DNA of 64,000 bases. It comes from Prostheceraeus crozeri (Eukaryota; Platyhelminthes; Polycladida; Euryleptidae). The stretch covers positions 1 through 64,000 of the forward strand of contig CAJQUW010004459.1 in the NCBI GenBank assembly GCA_907163375.1, given 5' to 3'. The first letter of the stretch is position 1. Each line of letters begins with the position of its first letter. Below are positions 36,800 to 49,469 of the stretch, in pieces. The position numbers and the translations under genes are program-made. The notes under the pieces were generated by a model that saw nothing but the letters and a program-made list of their open reading frames with translations, was not told the DNA's origin and did no database searches.

Positions 36800-36907
36800 A
36801 TAGTGATATAACTACTCCATCTGTACTACCATAGAAAGATGTAGCACTCGGCTTCGCCTCGTGCTACATTTTCTGTGGTAGTACAGATGTCGTAGTTATA
36901 TCACTAT
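36800..36907. repeat. Long imperfect palindrome 3
   Basis: Arms at 36800-36847 and 36861-36907 are near-perfect reverse complements, with only a few mismatches and one bulge. Shared blocks are ATAGTGATATAACTAC, ATCTGTACTACCA and ATGTAGCAC. The centre reads TCGGCTTCGCCTC, itself partly palindromic. No coding capacity is present. Confidence 0.9.
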
Positions 36908-38054
36908 AATGTTGAACGATTTGAATTCATTCAATGCTAAAATCTATGTCAGCAAATTAACATAGAAAATGTGAAATTTTCAATTACATTGACTAGATAT
37001 AGACATATTCAACAACATAAAATATATCACATGATGCCGTCCCAGCGTTGCCACATAAATTTTTGTACTGAGATACGTCTGCAATTCTTGTCACTCTCTA
37101 GTTCCGCTGCAGTCTCTCAAGAACGGACGAAACGCCCGTAAATATAGAAGATTTACGTGAATTTTTCACGCTTCAAAGTTCTTTATAAATTGGCACCAAC
37201 AAACTAAAACCTGTAAATATATCTCAAAATTAGGTTGCTATTTCAGCTTCCACACGAAAATCTCCACGAAAAATGAGAATTTCATTTTGATTCTCGTGCA
37301 CGTTGCTTGAGATCAAAATTACGATATCATTAATTCAGAATGATTAGATGCAAGTTATTGACCTCAATTAAAACCACATCCTCTTCATTCTCACAATAGT
37401 TCAAATTCAAATAAATGCTGATGAATTGTGTAGTTGTTCGTTGACAACACATCCAATGAATTTCCGTTTTCAAATGCAATTACGATGTTACCTTCACGCA
37501 AAAGTTCAATGTTCAATTTAACTTCGCAGATTCTCTATTCATTCTTCCCATCGCGGCGTTTCAATTTTCCATCAGAAAGGCCATGCTGCAATTCGGGTCG
37601 ACTTGCTTTTAATAGATTGGGAACACATTTTATCAAGTTTTGGTAAATCGGCAACTTTGTGTAGACAATCCTCTGTCATGAACTTATAATGTCCAATTCA
37701 TTTTCACTCATGAAAAGAAATCATCAAGCTACTGTCAGTTTTCCAAGAGGCTGTCGGATAAATACCTGGAGTTTCCATCATTTACTTGATTTTTCTGCTT
37801 CCTTGAAGGAAAGAGACAGATTCTTGTTATACACAGGAATGAAATGAGACATTTATTCCTTCATTGGAGTCATTAGTTTATCCACAGCTTAGTTACAATT
37901 CGAGCCAACGAAATCCTAGCGTTGTAATGACGTCAGTGCATTGGTGAAGTAATGTGATGAAATGGAAATTCGAACAAGTTCATGGTAAGTACTTTTGAAG
38001 CTAGAGCGGAAGTACCTTAACTTACAAAGCAGGCGGTCAGTCTCAAAAGTGCTC
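36908..38054. other. Intron sequence before satellite array B
   Basis: AT-rich, no recognised gene. The last bases before the array (GTCTCAAAAGTGCTCCTTGA) change abruptly into the 45-bp unit with no visible target duplication. Confidence 0.5.
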
Positions 38055-39295
38055 CTTGACGGTGCAACTGACTGTGTCACTGCTCCTCACACTGGAGGCT
38101 TGGACGGTGCAGCTGACTGTGTCACTACTCCTCACACTGGAGGTTTGGACGGTGCAGCTGACTGGGTCACTACTCCTCACACTGGAGGCTTGGACGGTGC
38201 AGCTGACTGAGTCATTGCTCCTCACACTGGAGGCTTGGACGGTGCAGCTGACTGGGTCACTGCTCCTCATACTGGAGGCTTGGACGGTGCAGCTGACTGA
38301 GTCATTGCTCCTCACACTGGAGGCTTGGACGTTGCAGCTGACTGTGTCACTACTCCTCACACTGGAGGCTTGGACGTTGCAGTTGACTGGGTCACTACTC
38401 CTCACAGTGGAGGCTTGGACGGTGCAGCTGACTGGGTCACTACTCCTCACATTGGAGGCTTGGACGTTGCAGCTGACTGAGTCATTGCTCCTCACACTGG
38501 AGGCTTGGACGGTGCGGCTGACTGGGTCACTACTCCTCACATTGGAGGCTTGGACGTAGCAGCTGACTGAGTCATTGCTCCTCACACTGGAGGCTTGGAC
38601 GGTGCAGCTGACTGGGTCACTACTCCTCACATTGGAGGCTTGGACGGTGCAGCTGACTGTGTCACTGCTCCTCACACTGGAGGCTTGGACGGTGCAGCTG
38701 ACTGAGTCACTGCTCCTCACACTGGAGGCTTGGACGGTGCAGCTGACTGTGTCACTACTCCTCACATTGGAGGCTTGGACGGTGCAGCTGACTGTGTCAC
38801 TGCTCCTCACACTGGAGGCTTGGACGGTGCAGCTGACTGTGTCACTACTCCTCACATTGGAGGCTTGGACGGTGCAGCTGACTGTGTCACTGCTCCTCAC
38901 ACTGGAGGCTTGGACGGTGCAGCTGACTGAGTCACTGCTCCTCACACTGGAGGCTTGGACGGTGCAGCTGACTGGGTTACTGCTCCTCACACTGGAGGTT
39001 TGGACGGTGCAGCTGACTGGGTTACTGCTCCTCACAGTGGAGGCTTGGACGGTGCAGCTGACTGTGTCACTGCTCCTCACACTGGAGGCTTGGACGGTGC
39101 AGCTGACTGAGTCACTGCTCCTCACACTGGAGGCTTGGACGGTGCAGCTGACTGGGTTACTGCTCCTCACACTGGAGGTTTGGACGGTGCAGCTGACTGT
39201 GTCACTGCTCCTCACACTGGAGGCTTGGACGGTGCAACTGACTGAGTCACTGCTCCTCACATTGGAGGCTTGGACGGTTCCGCTGACTGATCACA
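38055..39295. repeat. 45-bp satellite array B (about 27 units)
   Basis: The same 45-bp unit as at 1-13757, in the same orientation, 24 kb away and inside the 20-kb kinase intron. Variant composition differs: GTGTCAC, GTTACTG and CTCACATTGG are common. In places two unit types alternate, giving a 90-bp dimer. At 38400-38640 GGGTCACTACTCC/CACATT units alternate with GAGTCATTGCTCC/CACACT units, and at 38640-38890 ACTACTCC/CACATT alternates with ACTGCTCC/CACACT. Single-base indels are essentially absent, unlike the left of array A. Open frames across it are by-products of the period. Confidence 0.96.
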
Positions 39296-40330
39296 TTTTC
39301 GGACAGTATCCTGCGTCATTTTTCAGTCAATTCTTCCTCACATTCTGCAGAGGAGTCGATCTCACGTCCTTAAGATCCCCAGATCTAACCTTATGCCAGT
39401 GTGCATCCCTCGCGCACCATATTTATCCATTCATCACTCTTATGACAAGGGTAAGACAAGACGGATGGCTGGACGTCGGTTAACACTTCAACAACTGCGA
39501 TATTTTGCTACCGACTTAAAATTGTTATCAGAGTTGACTCAGTCTGATTGAGAACTCCAATATGTCCTCACATGAACTCGCTATTCATTCATTCTAAGTT
39601 CCCAACGGCAAATAATCCCTTCCAATACAACCTTGACATAACTACGGTGATTATCGGGTAGAAATCACTTTGAAAAAGGAATATGAATTTCGTTGTAATT
39701 ATGAATTTCATGTTAGTCATCTTATCTACGCAATAATGGATGGAAGATAAACTGCCTGCGGTACTGAAATCGTCAACGGAATCACGCACAAGGTTAGTTG
39801 AGAAGACTTTCAACCTCACACCATTCTTCCTTCACCTCTGAGAGCAGATACAGAGTCGATGAAATCAAAAGTGCTCCAAGCTGTTCAATCTTATGGAACA
39901 CGATATTCATCACTCTTTATAAACTGTAAAGGGGAGTTTCGATTACTTCCGTATAACTTTCTCAGAAAGATGATCTTCCGTCACCAGGTCAACTATACTA
40001 AATTTATTGTATTCCGCTTTAGCCTCTGGTCCCCTTCTCATTAATGTTTCCAGATGCTCTGAAAAGTCTAGGACGTCATTACTGGATAACCTCCTTCTAT
40101 CACTCAGTAGGACATTATCAGCTTCAAATTATTATATGCATAATCCAAACATTTGCATTGCGGCAATGGAGACAGTACATTATCACACAGTACAGTATGT
40201 TCCAATGAGATTTCAATGCTTAAGCAGATAATGTCCGGAAAAATATCTATATGCATAAGAACCCTAGAGATATAATAGACATGAACCCTAGACATGTTTA
40301 TAGCCCAGAACCATAGAAAGAGGTTAAGCT
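39296..40330. other. Intron sequence, nothing recognised
   Basis: Between array B and palindrome 4. The open frame running out of array B to 39483 is periodic read-through. No domain was recognised. Confidence 0.5.
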
Positions 40331-40424
40331 AGATATTGTACTCATATTGGAATCATTGACATAGACATTGACATGAACGCCTCGGACATTCTATGCCAAT
40401 AATTCCAATATTCGTACAATATCT
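40331..40424. repeat. Long imperfect palindrome 4
   Basis: Arms at 40331-40366 and 40391-40424 share AGATATTGTAC, ATATTGGAAT and CAT-AG blocks as reverse complements with a few mismatches. The centre of about 24 bp contains GCCTCGGA. It resembles palindromes 1-3 in size and in having a G/C-richer centre. Confidence 0.75.
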
Positions 40425-42901
40425 AACAACACATCTTCACTACAGACCACTCCTGTAATTACATCCGCCGACCAATATGTGAAGCAGGTAGATTCATTTT
40501 GCCATCTTGAGATCGATATTCGAGTGATCTGAAGGCGAACATTTTAAGGAAGACGTCTCAGAGAATTTACATCATCCGTAACTTGAGAAGTTCAGATTCC
40601 TAATATTATGTTGAAATGTTAATGTGCTTTTATTCGATCTGTTCTGATTTATGGGTATGCATGTTTTTGTAATGCTTCTTAGCATCTTGTTGATGAAATG
40701 TCAGGACTTGAAAAGCGAATCTTTCACATTATGACCTTTTTTGCACCTAATCTTTGCTAGCGATCTGGTAGTCAATATATTTTCAGAAAATATTGAATGA
40801 ACTTTCGATTCATTTCATTTAAATCACAAAGAAAAACTTGTACATCAAATTTTGATTCACTTTCCAATGTGCCTTTGAGGAAAGATGATTATTTTTGTGT
40901 TACATGATATTTCGTAAAACTAGACTTGGCAAGACGACGGTCAATGTTCTAAAGTATGTATATATATACCAAAGGAGAACTTTCTACACCGAATCCTTAC
41001 TTCAGGAGAGGTTCCTAAATATTGGTAAAAATGATTATTATCATAGTAGACAAAATTGCTTATTTGAGTTATAAAAATGTAATTTCTTTGTGTTTGCGAC
41101 TTTTCGATGCTATAGAAACTTATTACAAGCTATTATTAAAAATGGACAGGTCAGATTGATACTCACAATTCAGTAGTTCTACTGCATCACAGCTTTTGAA
41201 TTCAAACTACCCAATGTTCTGTGACCAAATGTTGGATTAAATGATAATTTGATGTGTATCGTCGCGGATTGGACTGCTTCATGAAAGGACGTGACTGCTT
41301 CTTCACCACTGCTAAACCGCGTTGAGGTGATATACGGAGATATTTGAGTAGTTTATGAGAAGTACATGTATTTTCGGAATACTAAATCAACCGCAAGTGG
41401 TAAGTATTGTAGAATAGCAAGTCCTCTGTCCTCTTTTATCATTTTACTGAAGTCGTAATGCATAAATAAGCTACTTCGAAGCGCATCAATGTATTTTCTT
41501 TCAGCGAAATTTTCGGGGTTTCACTACTACGAAAGCCGGATGGGTCACATGGTCAAATTGGCACTTAGAAATTTTCAAATTTCAAAATATCATGTCATTG
41601 AAGTCAGAATGAGTAAATATCCAGTTTTGGAAAGTGTCAGTGATTTTCTACCATTATTTCTTATACCGGGTTTTCCGGGGTTGATATGCAAGAATGAGTA
41701 AGAGAGATCGCTTTTAAGAGACGCAACATTTAAGTGGATGGAAATCACCTTTTCTATTTCTTCTTCAAAGGGACTGTAATTCCTCGAACACACCGGAGCA
41801 CTGACCTAAGAATTTCAAATAAGAGTGAGTTCTCATTCATTCATGCGTCTACAGTCCTCATTTTCCTATAAAGTTCTCACAGTTCCAAACCTGGCGTGAA
41901 TTCTCCAAATTCAACATCAAGTAATCTCTGTTGACAATTTTTTATCTTCTCATTTTCATGAATTTTAGAGTAGGCTACTTTAATTTTTAGATTATCTTCA
42001 AAATTGTCAAACATTTTTCCCAAAAACAATTCAACCCATGATTCAGATGAAGCTAGACAACGTTTACAAGAAGCTTTACTGAGCAACAAATTCAATCCGA
42101 AGATCAATGGTAAATCTGAACTCGAACTTTGCTGATTTTCCTTTTATGTTGTGCTGCATCACTTGATCATTATTCACAACGTTTCCTCTTCCTCTTTCTT
42201 CAATACCCCTTTCCCCTTAGTCAGATCACATGATGAAATTAATTGCTAAATGAAAATTTACAATAAACATCCATACCCCTCCCAACCAATAACTTGAAAA
42301 TATGTAGATATTCAAAAAAGTATAAGTACTTCAATCACCAGACGATTTAAGTAACATCCTGTAGAAATCCCAAGAATTCCTGGGTGAGGTGAGTGCGGTC
42401 TGGGACTCAAGGGTGTTGCATCACCGACCACATGTCAGATGGCATTTCTAGTGCGCTTCCGAGTGGACGACTACGTTGACCTTATCCTGGCTTCGACACA
42501 GGTCTCATCGAACTTCCCCCGGCCCAACTTAATCGAAATGTCTGATGGAAAGTTTTGCTGCTAATTATTTCACCTCAATCTGTGTCGTATGAAGTACGTG
42601 CGGTTGCATTGAACTGAATCACACGAGCTGCCTCGCATCATTGATGATCAAAGACAATTGCAGTATGTTTCGCTAACGTAAAAGTCCGAGATGACAAAGA
42701 AGAGAGAAATGAACTGAGAAAATTCTAAGTCAGTGAATATCTGAGCAGCGACGAGACTGCGGCTTCTTGCGAGGATGACGAAGGAGATTCACTCGGAATG
42801 ATTTCAAAAAGAGGAAAAACAACTGCAGGCAATCTGCAGCTGATGAAATGCAGCAAGGAAGGTCAACGTGTGTTCCGTGAGTGGTGTAGGTCATTTTAAG
42901 T
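40425..42901. other. Intron sequence, nothing recognised
   Basis: AT-rich. A denser patch at 42380-42530 has no tRNA fold or domain I could recognise. Nothing else stands out before the hAT-type MITE. Confidence 0.5.
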
Positions 42902-43674
42902 CAGTGGTGGGCAACGTGTGGCCGCCCCGATTCTCACATTCAAAGCGGCCCGCAGACATTATTTGAATCGGTGATGTATAAATGGCCAGCTCCGACTTTG
43001 ACCTCTAAAAGGTACTTCTTACGTTGCGGTTGATCTTTAGAATTTGCAAAAGCATTTATTAATGACTTAATGAGCAATATGATGGCACAAAATAATTTCA
43101 TTCGAATGTTCAAACCATGTTCCGTTTGCTTTGAATATCTTCTCAGTATGAAACTAAATGACATTGCCATCAACTGCCGCAAAGTCACATGCAGTTCGAT
43201 GCCATGCTCAGCTTGTTTCAGCACGTAATGGGCAACGTTGCCTATAAATACTTACATAAATGCTATTATTTCATATTGTGCGGCATAGACGAATTGATGC
43301 ACTATATAATTACAAACCGTCATTTTTCGATGAAATAAGGTCATATGTCATCATTTAATGACACAAAAAGTTTCCGCAAGTAATTTGGTCAGTTCACCTC
43401 TCAGTATTCATATAAATTTTACTATGCAAAATACAGTTCCTTAAAAGACAACGGCTTAGTTAAATATTATGCTTCTGCATGCATTTACAAATACAATTGT
43501 GTCATGTAGGCTACTACCACAATGTTTAGTACAGTAGCAGATCTTAAAATTACCCTCAAATGTACGCAATAAAGGAATTAGAACATTTTTCTGCCTTTTG
43601 AAATTGGTGGCCCGCGAACCCTCTCACAGGCCACTTCTTGTGGCCCTCTGTCCCGACTTGGTTGTCTACCACTG
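42902..43674. mobile_element. Non-autonomous hAT-type element (MITE), 773 bp
   Basis: The left end is CAGTGGTGGGCAAC. The right end, reverse-complemented, is CAGTGGTAGACAAC, 12 of 14 matching. Both are followed by GGCC-rich sequence, the usual look of CAGNGGTGGGCAACCTGCGGCCC-type hAT elements. Flanking octamers TTTTAAGT and TTCTCAGG match at five of eight positions. No transposase is encoded. Confidence 0.7.
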
Positions 43675-46429
43675 TTCTCAGGCAATTTTCATACAAGATG
43701 CATTTCTAGAGTAACAAAACCACTTTTCAGCTGTTTCTAGATTTCCTGCTAAGACTCCGACTCCGGGGGTTGATAGGACTCCCACTCCGACTCCGAGTGG
43801 CAAGTATATAAGCCTAGTTAAAAAAACTGGTAACCTACATCAGAGATCATTATAGGCTTACCTGAACCTATCTTCAGTGATCATCGTTGTATCAATCATT
43901 TTCCATGAAAGTTTATCAACTATACACCACTTTCAAGTCACTATAAGTTGAGTGCATACTTATAGCTCTCTGTAGGCTTCTCACATCTTGCTGATGAGTT
44001 ACCTGATGCTCTACCAGGCAGGAAAATCCTCCATCCTTCAAAAAATATGAGTGCACTTTCGATTTTAATATGTGCTTTGGAGGAGTCAGCACACACAATG
44101 AACGTGAGGGTGAGAGGTAATGTTCTCAAACAAACTAGCATTTCATTTTTGTCTCTGATTTGACCTTTGGTGCGCAGGTATGATCGAGGCTATGAAGACT
44201 TGTCTTCTCTACTAAATCACCGATTGAAAAGACAATCATTTTTTCACTATCACGGTTCATTCCCTCAACTGTTACAAGCTTTGCATGTACTGCTGTCTCT
44301 GTACTTTTGTTTGACGGAGACAGTTGACATCAAGACAGTGACAGATATGCCCGAGGAAAGATAATTTGTTTGTATCATATTACGGATCTAGCTATAGGCC
44401 AGAATCCTGAGCTCCGACTCCGCATCCATGCTTTAGACATTCATTTTGCCACACATTGTACCTTGGATATTGTTCATTCTATCCCTAGAATTCAAAGCCT
44501 TTGATGAAACTAAGGATGAGCTCGTGACTTGCTATGCCTGAGTGATGCTTGAAGGTCGGACAACAGGCAGGCGAACTACCAAGGGAAGCATGTGCCTGGA
44601 TGAAAACAGCGATTGGTCTGGATTATTTCCCACTGATATGACGTGACGACTGTATATCGCGTGAGGATAGCGGCCATTCTTTTATATTTTCCATCATATT
44701 TATGAGTCAATTTACCGGTTTATTTATTGCGGTAAATTGCTTTTATTTTTCATACCTAACTTCAGCAACATATTAATGCCCTGCCATTATTAAAAACAAT
44801 CCCATTTGTATTGATTCAAACTTTGCTTAAATGCTCTGTACATTTACAGAAGGCTAACAAAATCATAATGGACAGCCCTCTACGTGTCCGAATTTTTTTT
44901 GGATTGTTGGACCTACAAAGATTTGGACAATCACGTCTAATTTGTTCGCAAAACTGAAACATCAGGCCCCCACGAGCAGGATCACAGATACACCGAGATG
45001 GGACCACTAGTTCATTAGAGAGATGAGAACTTCTTGGGAATCATCGAAAGCATTTTGAGTTCAGCAGAAATTCATACAGAATTTATTTGCTCTTCGAAAA
45101 ACGCAGACAATGCAGATTGAGAAAGAAACCCTTTCCTGTTCGTGTTACTGACCACTCACGCATTGCAGAAGAAACAAATTTGATTTCCAACTGACGTTCT
45201 CATGTCGCCAGGCGTGACGCGAACCGGTGAGGCCGTCTGTAGATTCGAGCAGCTGATCGAGAAGGATGATGACTCAACAAACGGAAACATTACTCACTTG
45301 AAGTTTGCCGGAGGACGGATGGACCGATTTTATGAAACAAATCTTTGAGGTCATTCTTTTAAACCCAAACAATCCAACGATTATAGAAAAAGTAATTAGC
45401 TGCACCGTACAGCTGACCGCTTACAACGCCATGTATCTCACAAACAGCGCAAAATCAAGTAAAGAGTCAATCTTTTTACACTGAAAACATGTTTCAAAGA
45501 TTCTGTGAGGCCGACTGGCCGCTGAAACAAGTAAAAAATTCATTCCAATTCAACCAGAACTTCGGTTGCTCGGAGACGACGGTTTCCCTTTCTCACTCAA
45601 CCTGCGGCCTCAAAGCGGTGAAAGGGTGAAAACGGAGTCGCAATAAGGCTTTATCGTCTGAAGCTCATGCTTCTTTGGGTTCTACCTTGTCGGAAAGGTT
45701 TATTGTCGGCGGTTTGTGACCGTGCTCCGGCTAACTAGCAGGCTCTGGAATATTATTTTTATTTTACTGGTCATTGAATTTATTTATGTTTGATTAATTT
45801 CTCATTCTTTTTCTCCACGTTTGTTTATTTTAAATGTGTGGTAGGCTTCGGCCGTCCCAATTAACACCACCCCCTGGTTTGCGAGATATGAACAGTCATC
45901 AGATGTTTCATGTTGTTGAATCAGGTTTTTGGGCATGGCACTTATTTGGCTCATTTGTGATCGAACTTCCTTCCACTGCTCTCTTTTGCACTTCCCCATT
46001 TGTTGCAGTTTAAGGTGTGACAGATCCAACGTATTCACGGCATACGGGCGTCAGGTAGTTCGAGGGTCCCGAACCCACTGGTAATGCTTTGGGAGGCAGG
46101 CCCGGTCAACTGCTCGAAAAAAGGCGGTACAGTTCCACTGCCACGGACATGCGTGGGTAGCTTTACTGAGGGGTTTAGCCCGTGTAGCTGTATCCGGTTC
46201 CTCTGTGGCCTACCTGACTTGTACCCATTGTTACGGCAAAGGGGTTCTCATTTGGGTTTCTTCAAGCTTTTGCGACATGAACTGTGCCTATAAGTGTCTT
46301 TTTTGCGTATTATTTGTTGCAGCTTTGTTGCTATTATTTACGTTTTTTCTGATGCCTTCCAAAGTTTCTTGTATCACTTTGTTGTACAGTATAATTTTCG
46401 TTTATTTGATTGATATTCTATGAGAAATT
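43675..46429. other. Intron sequence and possible LINE 5' region
   Basis: CCGACTCCGACTCC-like simple repeats lie at 43755-43800. A 48-codon open frame (45202-45348, plus; MSPGVTRTGEAV...) has coding-like composition but no match I know. From about 45800 the sequence becomes less AT-rich and probably includes the 5' untranslated part of the LINE, but its exact 5' end and target duplication could not be set. Confidence 0.45.
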
Positions 46430-48673
46430 ATGAAAATGAGAAAGACACACAAGAAACGTAGTCAAGCCGTCAAGCTCAAAACCCCTCTCAGGATCAGCTT
46501 CAGCAACGTAAGAGGACTGAGGTCCAATTACGACGACATCAACATCTTCCTGCAAGGTAAGTCACCAGATCTTCTAGCCCTGTCGGAAACCAGGTTAGAT
46601 CCCAGTGTGTCATCAAGCGACGTTACTCCTGATGGATACATATTTCACCGGATGGATAAAGCACCTTGTCATGGTCTTGGAGTCTATGCCAAGACAAGCC
46701 TTCCCTTGAGAAGGCTTCGCAGCTCAGAGGATCCAAGGCATGAGTATCTTGCCTTCATTGCGCCGCTGCAGAAGACCACACTTCTTCTATTTTTCCTATA
46801 CCGCTCTCCATCAACTAATGCGGATATTTTCAATGTTCTTTCTGACAAGATCGATTCTCTTCTACAAGAGTATCCCAGCGCTGAAGTTGCCGTTTTTGGT
46901 GACTTCAACGTGCACAATGTTGACTGGCTTGTGCACTCACGCACCACCGATCTCTCCGGTCAGGCAGCCCAGGATTTCGCTGTCTCTCACAACCTTAGTC
47001 AAATTGTCACTTGTCCTACCAGAGTGCCTGACCGAGCTGGGGATACTGGATATCTCCTTGACCTGTTTCTCACCTCAAATCCAACTTGTTTTTCACACAA
47101 GGTTACTTCTCCCCTCGGCACGTCTGATCACTGTGTTATCACAGTTTCTGGCAAACAAACTTGCTCCACACCGTCTGCACCCTTCCATAGAACAGTTTAT
47201 CAATTCTCCAAAGCAGACTGGTGTGGCTTCCGCACTTTTCTTAGTCAAGTTCAAGCTGAGAATTTGATTCTGAGCGAGAACGTCCACAAGTCGGCGCAAG
47301 AACTGACAGAGTGGCTTCAGATAGGGATGTTGGCCTACATTCCTCACCGTACTTTCCAAATGAAGCCCCACTCACAACCTTGGTTTACACCAGAATGTGC
47401 AGCTGCAACTTGCCAGCGTGACCACTTTTTCCATAAGTATAAGCGTGACAGTAGCGCTGGCAATCTTGAATTGTACAAAACCGCACGTAGATATTGCAAG
47501 GAAACCATACATCAGGCCAAAAGCCGTTACGCTTTGTATGTACGGAAATCCATTGCTACCCAAAAGCTTGGCTCTAAGGACTTCTGGAGGATTTACAACA
47601 GTGTCACCAATAGGAACAAATCCTCCATCCCAGCACTCCGTCATGCCGAAGTCAGTACTTCTATGGCGACAACCTCAGCAGACAAAGCCGAGCTTCTTTG
47701 CAAAGAGTTTGCGAAGAATTCGTCATTAGACGATGGAGGTAGAATTCCACCTCCAATTCCCACGCGCACTGATGAGACAGTTAGTCCTCCTTCAGTCACA
47801 GTCCGAAATGTCAAAAAGATCATCGCCGGTCTCGATAGCTCTAAGTCTAGTGGACCAGATGGCATCCCGGTTTCGGTCTTCAAGCATCTCTCACCTGAGC
47901 TTTCTCCACTTTTATCTAAACTGTTCAGTACATGTGTATCCACCGGTGAGTTTCCCTCTTGTTGGAAAGTAGCTTCCGTGGTTCCAGTTCCAAAGAAAGG
48001 TTCTGACTCATCTCTTCCATCTAGTTACCGTCCTATCAGCCTGCTTCCAATTGCTGGCAAGATTTTTGAAGCAGTGATTAACCAACACATTGTTAACTTC
48101 CTTGAAACTCAGAACCTTCTATCAGAAGAACAGTATGGCTTCAGGCACTCTCGATCAACTGCAGATCTTCTTTCATATGTCACTGAACATGTGAGTCGTG
48201 TCCTTGACAGACAAGGTGAGACGAGATCAGTTGCCTTGGATATTTCCAAGGCATTCGATAAAGTCTGGCATCAGGGACTCCTTATGAAGCTCAAGTCCTA
48301 TGGAGTTGCTAATCAACTCCACAAACTTCTTGCTTCTTTTCTTAGTGACCGGCAGATATCTGTCGTCTTAGATGGCCAAAAGTCTTCCACCAAGTTTGTC
48401 AATGCAGGAGTTCCTCAAGGGTCAATTTTGGGACCCACTCTTTTTCTGCTGTACATCAACGACCTCCCAGACTGCCTAGTGAGTAAATTGGTGATGTATG
48501 CAGATGACACAACACTCTTCAATTCCAATGAGCGACTCGCTAAGAACACTCAGCAACGTCAGCAGTTATGCGTTCTTAATGAAGACTTACGCAGGGTCTC
48601 AGAATGGGGCGCCAATTGGCTTGTTTCCTTCAATCCTTCAAAAACTCAGAGTATTCTGCACTCACGACTTTAA
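46430..48673 (+). CDS. LINE endonuclease/reverse transcriptase (5' part of frameshifted ORF)
   Basis: 747 codons. The N-terminal APE-type endonuclease shows SNVRGL (Asn26), SETR (Glu53), the YRSP block, GDFN (157-160) and SDH (232-234), which nick target DNA. The reverse transcriptase follows: [13 protein letters not shown], the SYRPISLLP block, [25 protein letters not shown] and the catalytic YADD (690-693). The frame then hits a stop at 48673 after HSRL. The expected C-terminal region continues at once in another frame, so this is a 1-bp frameshift at CTTTAAAGG rather than a natural end. Catalytic residues look intact. Confidence 0.92.
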   Translation: MKMRKTHKKRSQAVKLKTPLRISFSNVRGLRSNYDDINIFLQGKSPDLLALSETRLDPSVSSSDVTPDGYIFHRMDKAPCHGLGVYAKTSLPLRRLRSSEDPRHEYLAFIAPLQKTTLLLFFLYRSPSTNADIFNVLSDKIDSLLQEYPSAEVAVFGDFNVHNVDWLVHSRTTDLSGQAAQDFAVSHNLSQIVTCPTRVPDRAGDTGYLLDLFLTSNPTCFSHKVTSPLGTSDHCVITVSGKQTCSTPSAPFHRTVYQFSKADWCGFRTFLSQVQAENLILSENVHKSAQELTEWLQIGMLAYIPHRTFQMKPHSQPWFTPECAAATCQRDHFFHKYKRDSSAGNLELYKTARRYCKETIHQAKSRYALYVRKSIATQKLGSKDFWRIYNSVTNRNKSSIPALRHAEVSTSMATTSADKAELLCKEFAKNSSLDDGGRIPPPIPTRTDETVSPPSVTVRNVKKIIAGLDSSKSSGPDGIPVSVFKHLSPELSPLLSKLFSTCVSTGEFPSCWKVASVVPVPKKGSDSSLPSSYRPISLLPIAGKIFEAVINQHIVNFLETQNLLSEEQYGFRHSRSTADLLSYVTEHVSRVLDRQGETRSVALDISKAFDKVWHQGLLMKLKSYGVANQLHKLLASFLSDRQISVVLDGQKSSTKFVNAGVPQGSILGPTLFLLYINDLPDCLVSKLVMYADDTTLFNSNERLAKNTQQRQQLCVLNEDLRRVSEWGANWLVSFNPSKTQSILHSRL

Positions 48674-49322
48674 AGGAGATGATGATCATAGCATTAAGAT
48701 GTCAGATAATAGGATCAGAGAACAAGATTCCATCTCCTTCCTTGGATTGGCGGTTACGAAGGACTTGTCATGGAAACCGTACATCCAATCCATTAGCAAG
48801 CAGGCAGCTCAACGCATTGGTAGTCTCTATCGTGCCAGCAGCTATCTTCCACCACAGACTGTCTGCTATCTTTACAAGTCCACTATTCGTCCTCTGATGG
48901 AGTATTGTTGTCATCTGTGGGCAGGCGCGCCACAAACGCATCTTAACCTCCTTGAACGAGTTGAGAAACGTGTCAAGAATCTCATGGGTGAAAAACTTGC
49001 TAGCAAGTTGCAGCCGCTCTCCGTCAGACGGGATGTTGCTTCACTCAGTCTCTTCTACAGGTACTATTTCGGTAGGAGAAGCTCTGCAGTAAATGAGTGC
49101 GTACCCAAACCTAAGATCTTCTCCAGAAGCACACGCAGAGCTAATGCACTCACATGCTATCATGTGAGCTTAGAACGCGCACGTACTGTGAGTCGCTCGA
49201 AAAGCTTTTTTGTTCGCACGGCACAGCTTTGGAATCAGCTTCCCCAGACCACTTTCCCTGACCAATACAATCTTGATACTTTCAAGAGGCGTGCGAACAT
49301 GTTTCTGATGGGGACAGTTTAA
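48674..49322 (+). pseudogene. LINE ORF 3' part, out of frame
   Basis: After the frameshift the reading continues [47 protein letters not shown] and ends [13 protein letters not shown]. This is the conserved post-RT region of CR1/Jockey-group elements (the thumb-like STIRPxMEYCxxxWxG block). It ends at a stop at 49320-49322, followed by a 3' untranslated stretch. Confidence 0.9.
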
Positions 49323-49396
49323 TCAGATTGGAAGATCTGTTTTTTTTTTAATTTTATTTATTTAAAATAATACAATTTCTACTTTTCATTGAGTAA

Positions 49397-49434
49397 CCCC
49401 TAGCTTCGTTCATGGCTCATAGCTGTGCTAGGGG
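49397..49434 (+). other. Stem-loop in the LINE 3' untranslated region
   Basis: CCCCTAGC and GCTAGGGG form a perfect 8-bp stem around a 22-nt loop, 13 bases before the poly(A) run. In several LINE groups a 3' stem-loop helps reverse-transcriptase recognition, so this may have that role. The role is inferred; the stem is directly visible. Confidence 0.65.
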
Positions 49435-49446
49435 TGAAAATTCAGT

Positions 49447-49469
49447 AAAAAAAAAAAAAAAAAAAAAAA
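49447..49469 (+). repeat. Poly(A) tail of LINE insertion
   Basis: Twenty-three consecutive A bases mark the 3' end of the retrotransposon. Confidence 0.95.

Larger units (their letters stand above)
46430..49469 (+). mobile_element. CR1/Jockey-like non-LTR retrotransposon with poly(A) tail
   Basis: A nearly complete LINE on the plus strand: apurinic-type endonuclease, reverse transcriptase, C-terminal region, a 3' hairpin and a 23-bp A run at 49447-49469. Only one ORF is visible and no separate ORF1 was recognised upstream. One frameshift near 48670 splits the ORF. It lies in the 20-kb kinase intron, antisense to the kinase. A closely related fragment is at 54160-54555. Clade assignment is by domain order and motif style only. 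Confidence 0.92.

Noticed and set aside
42380..42530. Possible tRNA or structured RNA
   Set aside because: No cloverleaf or conserved A/B box arrangement could be traced.
46084..46293. Short open frame upstream of the LINE as ORF1
   Set aside because: No zinc knuckle, RRM or coiled coil is visible, so there is no support for an ORF1 protein.
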